Source: an uncultured Eubacteriales bacterium (GTDB taxonomy: Bacteria; Bacillota; Clostridia; Oscillospirales; Acutalibacteraceae). From it: a DNA stretch of 12,592 nucleotides. Positions 7,588 to 12,592 of this stretch are shown one piece after another (within the stretch, counting starts at the first letter, position 1; each line of letters opens with the position of its first letter). The DNA lies in assembly GCA_934465125.1 (NCBI GenBank), contig CAKSKO010000011.1, positions 1 to 12,592 on the forward strand, in the 5' to 3' direction. Below the pieces are notes generated by a model that ran no database searches, was not told where the DNA came from, and saw only the letters and a program-made list of their open reading frames with translations. The position numbers and the translations under genes were made by a program.

Positions 7588-7989
7588 CTATCTCTTTGAA
7601 AACTGCGGTGCACGGCGGGCTGCCTTCAGACCGTATTTCTTACGTTCTTTCATTCTTGGATCACGTGTCAGATATCCTGCTTTTTTCAGCTTCGGACGCA
7701 ACGCTTCTCCATCATATTGTAAAAGAGCTCTTGCGACTCCGTGACGGATCGCTCCAGCCTGGCCTGTTACCCCTCCACCGGCCACTCGACAAACAATATC
7801 GAATTTATCGCTGGTTTCTGTCAATACAAGCGGCTGGCGTACAATCAGTTTCAATGTTTCCAGTCCAAAATAATCGTCAATGTCGCGGTCATTGATTGTA
7901 ACCTTACCGGTTCCCTGGTAGATCCTAACTCTTGCAACAGAGCTTTTTCTTCTCCCTGTTCCATAAAAATAAGGTGCTTTATCGTACAT
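7588..7989 (-). CDS. rpsI: 30S ribosomal protein S9
   Basis: This 133-residue protein is a clear S9, a component of the head of the small ribosomal subunit whose C-terminal tail contacts P-site tRNA. Visible hallmarks are [15 protein letters not shown] near the start, the central [31 protein letters not shown] and the invariant C-terminal SKR. The length is only slightly above the usual 130. It starts 18 bases after the rplM stop, with GGGAGG upstream, and is the second gene of the conserved rplM-rpsI pair. Regulation should come from the rplM promoter and leader. Confidence 0.98.
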   Translation of the reverse strand: MYDKAPYFYGTGRRKSSVARVRIYQGTGKVTINDRDIDDYFGLETLKLIVRQPLVLTETSDKFDIVCRVAGGGVTGQAGAIRHGVARALLQYDGEALRPKLKKAGYLTRDPRMKERKKYGLKAARRAPQFSKR

Positions 7990-8007
7990 GTTTTATTTCC
8001 TCCCTTC

Positions 8008-8436
8008 TTATAGCTGCCATGCTTCAGGTTTTTGCGCCTGATGTCTATGTTCCGCTCCTGCGCATACACGCAGTCTCGTGAGTGCTGCACGGCCGATTGT
8101 ATTGTTAGGGATCATCCCTCTTACGGCAAGCTCCATTGCTTTTTCTGGTTTTTCTTCCATCAAAGCATCGTATCTTGTCGCCTTTAAATGACCAATATAC
8201 CCTGTGTGGCGATAATAATATTTTTGTTTTAATTTGTTTCCTGTTAAAACAGCATCCTTACAGTTGATTACAATCACATGATCTCCGCAGTCAACATGTG
8301 GCGCAAAGGTTGGTTTATGTTTTCCGCGCAGCAAAACAGCAACTTGCGCCGCTACTCTTCCTAATGGTTTTCCTGCAGCGTCGATCACATACCACTTGCG
8401 ATCAATCTGACCTGCTTTTGGCATATAAGTAGACAT
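8008..8436 (-). CDS. rplM: 50S ribosomal protein L13
   Basis: The 142-residue product is ribosomal protein L13, an early-assembly protein of the large subunit. Hallmarks include KWYVIDAAGKPLGRVA at the start, LLRGKHKPTF, VIVINCKDAVLTGNK, YYRHTGYIGHLK and AVRGMIPNNTIGRAAL. Length and motif order are normal. AGGAGGAA lies at good spacing before the ATG. It heads the two-gene operon with rpsI; the promoter and leader are at 8437-8562. Confidence 0.98.
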   Translation of the reverse strand: MSTYMPKAGQIDRKWYVIDAAGKPLGRVAAQVAVLLRGKHKPTFAPHVDCGDHVIVINCKDAVLTGNKLKQKYYYRHTGYIGHLKATRYDALMEEKPEKAMELAVRGMIPNNTIGRAALTRLRVCAGAEHRHQAQKPEAWQL

Positions 8437-8526
8437 TTGTAGTTCCTCCTGTATTTTCCGGTTTTAAATTTCTCGGCAACCTCCGTCCTCTAAATCCAGA
8501 AGACAGCAACAAGTCGTCGATGTCAC
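8437..8526 (-). promoter_or_regulatory. Candidate L13 leader (ribosomal autoregulation)
   Basis: The roughly 90-base leader between the predicted start site and rplM contains a 7-bp hairpin, GUCUUCU (8498-8504) with AGAGGAC (8485-8491) around a 6-base loop, one pair being G-U. Many Bacillota carry an L13 leader here that binds L13 and represses the operon. Position and size fit, but I could not confirm the consensus by eye. Confidence 0.4.
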
Positions 8527-8533
8527 AAGTTAA

Positions 8534-8562
8534 AGCGTATCACACAAAATCTCACAAGTCAA
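8534..8562 (-). promoter_or_regulatory. Promoter of the rplM-rpsI operon
   Basis: TTGACT (8557-8562) and TACGCT (8534-8539) are 17 bases apart on the - strand. The weak -10 box is preceded by TG one base upstream (TG-A-TACGCT), an extended -10 that would compensate. The region between this and the aroF terminator (8563-8683) is AT-rich and shows nothing else. Confidence 0.7.
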
Positions 8563-8683
8563 CACTTTTTTGAAATTATTCTAATTTATACTTTATAACC
8601 TTTTATTTTCTCTTGTTTTCTACTAATATCTTTTGATATCTCATCCCTCATTTTTAATAATTCATCTACTTTTCTCTCTATAG

Positions 8684-8720
8684 ATAAAAAAGAGAAGAAG
8701 CTTTCGCTTCTCCTTCTTTA
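8684..8720 (-). terminator. Terminator of aroF
   Basis: On the - strand AGAAGC-GAAA-GCTTCT forms a 6-bp stem with a GNRA tetraloop, extended by flanking pairs with mismatches, and is followed by TTTTTT. It begins about 10 bases after the aroF stop codon. Confidence 0.85.
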
Positions 8721-8730
8721 ATATAAATGA

Positions 8731-9744
8731 TTATACTGTTCTTCCCACTGATTCTGCAACAGCTCTAACTTTCTTAAAAAGTTCCTCATATACTTCCGGC
8801 GTCAGCTGCTGCGCCGCATCAGACAGTGCTTTCTTCGGATCTGGGTGTACCTCAATGATTAACCCATCCGCGCCGGCAGCAACTGCCCCCAGCGACATTG
8901 ATTCAATATAGGAAGCTTTTCCTGCCGCATGAGAAGGGTCTACAATGATTGGAAGCGAGCTGCGTGCCTTGATAACCGGGATCGCGGAAATATCAAGCGT
9001 ATTTCTCGTCGCTGTCTCGAATGTCCGAATCCCGCGCTCGCAGAGGACAACGTCATAGTTTCCTTCGCTCATAATGTATTCCGCTGCATCAAGCCATTCT
9101 TCAATCGTTGAGGCGATTCCCCGCTTCAATAAAACAGGAACTTTTGCGCGTCCCACTGCCCTTAACAACCGAAAATTCTGCATATTTCTCGCCCCAATTT
9201 GGAACATATCACAGTACTTCTCCGCCTCTTCGAGTTGATCCTCTGCAATGACTTCGCTTACCACTTTAAGTCCGGTAGCATCAGCCGCCATCCTGAGCAT
9301 TTTAAACCCTTCATTCTCTGTCCCCTGAAAAGCATACGGGGAGGTTCTCGGTTTATATGCCCCACCTCTTAAAAAGGTAGCGCCTGCTTTTTTAACCGCT
9401 TCTGCTACTGTCATAATTTGCTCTTCGCTCTCAACTGCACAAGGCCCCGCCATCATACAGAGCTTTTTTGCTCCGATTTCATTGAGTCCAACTGTTACAG
9501 TTCTTCCTTCCGGACAGATCTCACGGCTCGCCAATTTATAACTGTGCATAATCGGGACACATTTCTCTACCCCTTCCAAAAGCTCTAGGCTGACATCCCC
9601 TAATTTTGATTTATCTCCGATGACTCCGATAATCGTTGTTTGGAGTCCTGTCGAAATATGAACCCCTAGCCCTCTGTCTTTCAATAGCGTTGCAACTCGC
9701 TCGACATCCTGCGTCTTTGCGCTGTTTTTCATTACAATAATCAT
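8731..9744 (-). CDS. aroF: 3-deoxy-7-phosphoheptulonate (DAHP) synthase, AroF/Thermotoga type
   Basis: The enzyme condenses phosphoenolpyruvate with erythrose 4-phosphate, the first step toward chorismate and the aromatic amino acids. With the ATG at 9744 it has 337 residues, matching the roughly 338 of the type I-beta enzymes. Residues 1 to about 66 (starting MIIVMKNSAKTQDVERV) form the small ferredoxin/ACT-like domain that mediates feedback by aromatic amino acids in Thermotoga. The TIM barrel follows, with GPCAVESEEQ (metal cysteine), LRGGAYKPRTSPYAFQG, QIGARNMQNF, KRGIASTIEEW, LCERGIRTFE and DPSHAAGK. AGGA lies 8 bases before this ATG. A longer frame from a TTG at 9795 also has a purine-rich AAAGGTGGAG ahead of it, but adds an atypical 17 residues. 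It may be cotranscribed with the genes upstream. Confidence 0.95.
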   Translation of the reverse strand: MIIVMKNSAKTQDVERVATLLKDRGLGVHISTGLQTTIIGVIGDKSKLGDVSLELLEGVEKCVPIMHSYKLASREICPEGRTVTVGLNEIGAKKLCMMAGPCAVESEEQIMTVAEAVKKAGATFLRGGAYKPRTSPYAFQGTENEGFKMLRMAADATGLKVVSEVIAEDQLEEAEKYCDMFQIGARNMQNFRLLRAVGRAKVPVLLKRGIASTIEEWLDAAEYIMSEGNYDVVLCERGIRTFETATRNTLDISAIPVIKARSSLPIIVDPSHAAGKASYIESMSLGAVAAGADGLIIEVHPDPKKALSDAAQQLTPEVYEELFKKVRAVAESVGRTV

Positions 9745-9766
9745 ATTATTTTTCCTATCATAATAT

Positions 9767-9791
9767 CTTTGTCTGTTGGAATCAAACAAAG
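9767..9791 (-). promoter_or_regulatory. Hairpin just upstream of the aroF start
   Basis: On the - strand CUUUGUUUG pairs with CAGACAAAG (9 bp, one G-U) around a 7-base loop. It lies between the TTG at 9795 and the ATG at 9744, about 10 bases before the AGGA ribosome site. It may modulate translation of aroF or be part of an attenuator. I see no T-box core and no clear leader peptide rich in aromatic codons. Confidence 0.35.
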
Positions 9792-9834
9792 GCAATTTAC
9801 CGATAGCTCCACCTTTCTAATATTTGTTCTTTTC

Positions 9835-9860
9835 TTCTTCTAATAGTTTTATTAGAAGAA
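9835..9860. repeat. 11-bp perfect hairpin between aroF and the upstream gene
   Basis: TTCTTCTAATA (9835-9845) and TATTAGAAGAA (9850-9860) form a perfect stem with a 4-base loop. It is AU-rich and not followed by a U-run on either strand, so at best it is a weak terminator or an RNA processing or stability element in the thiI-to-aroF transcript. Confidence 0.4.
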
Positions 9861-9873
9861 ATGCTTCTCTTGC

Positions 9874-10542
9874 TTAAAAGAAACTCCAATAGAAATAGAG
9901 AATCAATAATAAACTAATATATATGATCGGACAAAAAAACGCAAATAATCTCGTTTTGCTTTCGTAAGAAGTATCCTTTCCTTCTTCGCTTTCGTTTAAA
10001 ACTTCCCGCCTCTCCCGCTTTAATTTTTTGCATTCTTCTTCAATTTGTTTCATCCCATTCAGCTTGACTCGGTTTTTTTCCTCCGATTCTCTTAGAACAT
10101 TCTTCTTCAACTGCCTTCTTGTCTTTAGCAAGAAAACAGCATCATGACATAAAAGGTTGCGGGCCGCCTCTGGATCATCCGGAAGCAAAATGATCGTTTG
10201 CCGCCCTTTCGTAATAAAAAAACCTTGTTTTCCGCTAACCTCATCTGTCATCGCTAGTCTCCTCTGAAACCAGTTCATTTGCCCATCAGGTCCTCCAAAT
10301 AACTCTAACAACACCGTATTCGTGTCCTCGCTATTTGCAAGATCGAGACCTCCGACAATAAAGATCAGCTGACTATATCGTACCGCCTCAGCCAAAGCAA
10401 CCCCTAGCTGTTTCTTGTCTACCGCCACCGTTACAGGATCTATCGTAATCTTACAATCATCTGCGAATTTCTTTAAAACCATCTCAACTCCCGCGGTCTG
10501 ATGGGAAGCATAAAAAATCAGTTCACTTTTCAGTATCAACAC
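9874..10542 (-). CDS. Tail-anchored membrane protein with a diverged MoaB/MogA/CinA-like domain
   Basis: The 222-residue product has three parts. Residues 1 to about 140 resemble the molybdopterin-binding fold of MogA, MoaB and CinA: IFIVGGLDLANSED (60-73) in place of the usual TGGxGxxxxDxT loop, and GFFITKGRQTIILLPDDPE (107-125), like the CinA segment ending in LPGxPxEM. A Lys/Glu/Arg-rich linker, possibly coiled coil, spans about 142-197. A hydrophobic helix (199-222) forms the very C-terminus, so the domain should stay cytoplasmic. The active loop is altered, so catalysis is doubtful. It follows the sortase gene by 53 bases and resembles that protein's N-terminal domain. The start is unclear: the GTG at 10542 overlaps GAGAGGGGG, and the TTG at 10539 is equally possible. 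Function unknown. Confidence 0.75.
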   Translation of the reverse strand: MLILKSELIFYASHQTAGVEMVLKKFADDCKITIDPVTVAVDKKQLGVALAEAVRYSQLIFIVGGLDLANSEDTNTVLLELFGGPDGQMNWFQRRLAMTDEVSGKQGFFITKGRQTIILLPDDPEAARNLLCHDAVFLLKTRRQLKKNVLRESEEKNRVKLNGMKQIEEECKKLKRERREVLNESEEGKDTSYESKTRLFAFFCPIIYISLLLILYFYWSFF

Positions 10543-10595
10543 CCCCTCTCTTCACTTTTTTATTTTGATCCATTAACAATGTCTCTTTACTTTGT

Positions 10596-12038
10596 CTACT
10601 TCTGCCCTTGATCATGATACCAACCGATAGAGCCTTCGGAATACGCTTGCTCAAATGAAGTCGTTTTGGGAGGAGTCCCTCCATTTTTACGGTACCAGCA
10701 ATCCGGCATCAACGGATTTTCCGCTAGCTTTGCCTTTGCGACTTCCACTTCAGCACTTTCCGATTCTCTAACTTTCCTTGCAACAACAACCGTCCTAAAA
10801 TCATCAAACTCATAGGAACACGTCGAGAGAGTGATTAAACGATCGTCTTCGTTTACGTCAACAGGAGTATCAATGATAGATCGCATTTTAATATCATAGA
10901 CAAAATTTAAAAAATCCGATTTGTTTGCAAACTGTGGTCTGAGATAATTAAAAATCTCTCCTTGGTCCTCTCGCGTATTTGTTTTAAAAACAGAAATAAT
11001 CTTCCACTTTGCTTCCTCATAAAGCGTATCAAAGGTAATCACTGGGCTGTGCTGATAAAATGTCATATCTGAATACTTTACTAAATCAGCAAACATTCTG
11101 CCGTCTTGCATGTGGTGTCCATGAAGAAGAATGTTCTTTGTGTCTTCGCTGATATCACACACCGCATCAGCAAAAATACTTCCATATTTCGTCTCCTGCT
11201 TTTCATAGTTGCGATATAGATAGTACTCAGGATCATTTTTCGGCGGCTGCAAAACCGGGTAATCAATCTTTGAATGAGGAATGTAAATCCACCCCCTAAT
11301 ATCCTGATTGATGCCCAAGACGCCATAGAATTTTTTTAGCACCCCGTCATCGTCTGTTACACTACTGTTAGATGTTGTTTTATAGTAAGTAGATCGAATC
11401 TCATTGTTCAGCTTATCACTGCACATTGGCTGAAATACCCATATATTGAGCAACGCGACAGCGCAGCCTAAAAATACCAGAAACGAAGCGATCATCGTGA
11501 TCTTCCGGAAAACTTCTTTTGTATCGTCACCTTTATGTGGAAAAATGGCTCGCAAAAATTGATTCTTTTTCTTTTCCTGTTTCGGTTTTGTTTCTTCTTC
11601 CCGGATAAGATATGGTACAACGTATGTCGTAATAATATTTGCTATCTCTTCTCTCATATTAGGTAATATAACAAGATCCATCTGGTCTAATTTTATTGCA
11701 AAACCTGGAAGTTTGCCTGGTTCTAAATAAAGAAGTTGAACCGATTCGGGTAATTTTTTCCAGTCAAGGCTAATTCCTTCTTTGTTTAAGTACTGTTTGA
11801 TGATAGAATCCCCGCTGTTATAGAGTCCTCCGATGGTAACAACCAAATCAATCTTTTCTCTGCTCTGTTTTGTTTCTAAGAATGCCTCTTCCAGATTCTC
11901 AACACTGTTTTCGACCATCGTCTTATAAACGACCTTAACATCTGCATAAGACAGCGCCTTCGTGATCAACTGCAATTGAGCATCTACGTCTTGTTCTAAG
12001 AATCCTCCATCTTTAATAAAATAGATTTCTGCCTTCAT
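10596..12038 (-). CDS. srtB: Class B sortase with N-terminal MoaB/CinA-like cytoplasmic domain
   Basis: This 480-residue protein joins two modules. Residues 1 to about 145 resemble the MogA/MoaB/CinA fold (DLVVTIGGLYNSGDS at 64-78, EPGKLPGF at 106-113, ILPNMREE at 124-131). A basic linker and one membrane helix (about 181-204) follow. The extracellular part is a class B sortase: RGWIYIPHSKIDYPVLQ, LLHGHHMQDG (catalytic His308), TLSTC (Cys407) and FRTVVVARK (Arg415), the full catalytic triad. Sortases cleave a C-terminal sorting signal and attach proteins to the cell wall or build pili. About 60 residues follow the catalytic Arg, with an extra Cys and several Trp/Tyr. The ATG at 12038 has a perfect AAAGGAGG; the GTG at 12068 lies upstream of that site. 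It starts 13 bases after thiI. No substrate gene is in the window. Confidence 0.9.
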   Translation of the reverse strand: MKAEIYFIKDGGFLEQDVDAQLQLITKALSYADVKVVYKTMVENSVENLEEAFLETKQSREKIDLVVTIGGLYNSGDSIIKQYLNKEGISLDWKKLPESVQLLYLEPGKLPGFAIKLDQMDLVILPNMREEIANIITTYVVPYLIREEETKPKQEKKKNQFLRAIFPHKGDDTKEVFRKITMIASFLVFLGCAVALLNIWVFQPMCSDKLNNEIRSTYYKTTSNSSVTDDDGVLKKFYGVLGINQDIRGWIYIPHSKIDYPVLQPPKNDPEYYLYRNYEKQETKYGSIFADAVCDISEDTKNILLHGHHMQDGRMFADLVKYSDMTFYQHSPVITFDTLYEEAKWKIISVFKTNTREDQGEIFNYLRPQFANKSDFLNFVYDIKMRSIIDTPVDVNEDDRLITLSTCSYEFDDFRTVVVARKVRESESAEVEVAKAKLAENPLMPDCWYRKNGGTPPKTTSFEQAYSEGSIGWYHDQGQK

Positions 12039-12051
12039 TGCATCTCCTCCT

Positions 12052-12592
12052 TTATCGGAAACACCCAATTTTTGTCGTCTTTAGATTGTTAAGCGCATTC
12101 TCTATTAGTTGATCGACCAGAAGGGTCTTCTCTGCTTGTTCAACAAATTTTAAAACTGGCTTTGTTCTTGGATGCTTCGGTGTAAACACCGTGCAGCAGT
12201 CTTCATACGGCTGAATTGATAACTCAAAGGTATCAATTCTCCTAGAAATCGCTACGATCTCGTCCTTATCCATCCCGATCAGCGGGCGAAATACAGGCAT
12301 CTGTACCGCACCATCTGTACAAGCAATCGCGTCGATCGTCTGGCTTGCAACCTGCCCTAAACTTTCTCCCGTAATGAGCGCCTTGCACCCAATCTGCTCT
12401 GAGATTCTCTCTGAAATCTTCATCATCATTCTGCGCATAATGATCGTAAAGAGTTCTTCTGGGCAATTATCTTTGATCCGCTCCTGAATCTCTGTAAATG
12501 GAACGGTAAGCATCGTCATTCTTCCGCTGTATTTCGATACTTCCTCCAAGAGATCTACAACTTTTTGCTCCGCGCGTTCACTCGTATACGGT
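12052..12592 (-). CDS. thiI: tRNA 4-thiouridine synthase ThiI (3' part, cut by the window edge)
   Basis: The visible 180 codons are the C-terminal half of ThiI, which adenylates and thiolates U8 of tRNA and can supply sulfur for the thiamine thiazole ring. The frame is open to the edge and begins inside PYTSERAEQK, then VPFTEIQERI, FTIIMRRMMMKISERI, LITGESLGQVASQT and PYEDCCTVFTPKHPRTKP, all typical of the PP-loop domain with its conserved cysteine. The protein ends soon after, so there is no rhodanese domain, as in Bacillus ThiI rather than E. coli. The THUMP domain and the SGGIDS loop lie outside the window. A cysteine desulfurase gene is often found upstream of thiI and could lie beyond the edge. 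It is the first visible gene of the operon with the sortase. Confidence 0.95.
   Translation of the reverse strand, partial: PYTSERAEQKVVDLLEEVSKYSGRMTMLTVPFTEIQERIKDNCPEELFTIIMRRMMMKISERISEQIGCKALITGESLGQVASQTIDAIACTDGAVQMPVFRPLIGMDKDEIVAISRRIDTFELSIQPYEDCCTVFTPKHPRTKPVLKFVEQAEKTLLVDQLIENALNNLKTTKIGCFR

Noticed and set aside
9745..9830. T-box or riboswitch upstream of aroF
   Set aside because: A GGTGGAGC stretch recalls the T-box sequence, but the conserved AGGGUGGNACCGCG core, a specifier stem and a terminator are missing.
12039..12068. GTG start at 12068 for the sortase
   Set aside because: It lies within the end of thiI and its codons encode the AAAGGAGG ribosome site used by the ATG at 12038.
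12547..12549. TTG at 12549 as a start for a 165-residue protein
   Set aside because: The reading frame is open upstream to the window edge with ThiI-typical residues, so the gene is simply cut by the edge.
1..12592. CRISPR arrays, tRNA or rRNA genes, insertion sequences
   Set aside because: I saw no regularly spaced repeats, no cloverleaf with a TTCGAATC-type arm in the right context, and no transposase motifs or terminal repeats.

Overview
The window looks like a chromosomal segment of an AT-rich, low-GC Gram-positive anaerobe of the Clostridia (Bacillota). The evidence is the strong AAGGAGG-type ribosome binding sites, consensus SigA-type promoters, U-tailed hairpin terminators, a ThiI without a rhodanese tail, a G5/3D cell-wall protein, a membrane class B sortase and a Gld-type ABC transporter. 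Genus and species cannot be fixed from the sequence. Only the first gene lies on the + strand; every other recognised gene is on the - strand.

Layout, left to right. (1) 43-1572 (+): an alpha-D-phosphohexomutase (phosphomannomutase/phosphoglucomutase type). It converges on an ABC export cassette, and a perfect 15-bp hairpin at 1592-1626 separates them. (2) 1636-4890 (-): a three-gene cassette of ATPase, six-helix permease and GldG-like auxiliary membrane protein, with a start-stop overlap, tight spacing and a good promoter at 4952-4980. (3) 4891-5756: mostly non-coding. It holds one possible small gene (5158-5442, -) with a promoter, a doubtful start and a U-UUU-UUA slippery run, plus two inverted repeats. 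(4) 5757-7001 (-): a secreted DUF348/G5/3D cell-wall protein with a perfect TTGACA-N17-TATAAT promoter and a terminator. (5) 7588-8436 (-): the rplM-rpsI ribosomal operon with promoter, a leader that may be the L13 autoregulatory leader, and a strong terminator. (6) 8731-9744 (-): DAHP synthase (aroF type), first step of the shikimate pathway, with its own terminator and a hairpin-rich leader. (7) 9874-12592 (-): a probable operon of thiI (3' part only), a sortase B with an unusual cytoplasmic domain, and a small membrane protein.

The most interesting part is region 7. The sortase carries, before its transmembrane helix, about 145 residues resembling the MoaB/MogA/CinA molybdopterin-binding fold. 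The next gene encodes a second, diverged copy of the same kind of domain on a C-terminal membrane anchor. Both copies are predicted to face the cytoplasm and both look degenerate at the GG-x-G active loop. I infer a two-protein membrane complex in which the cytoplasmic domains organise or regulate a surface transpeptidase. No sortase substrate with a sorting signal is visible in the window.
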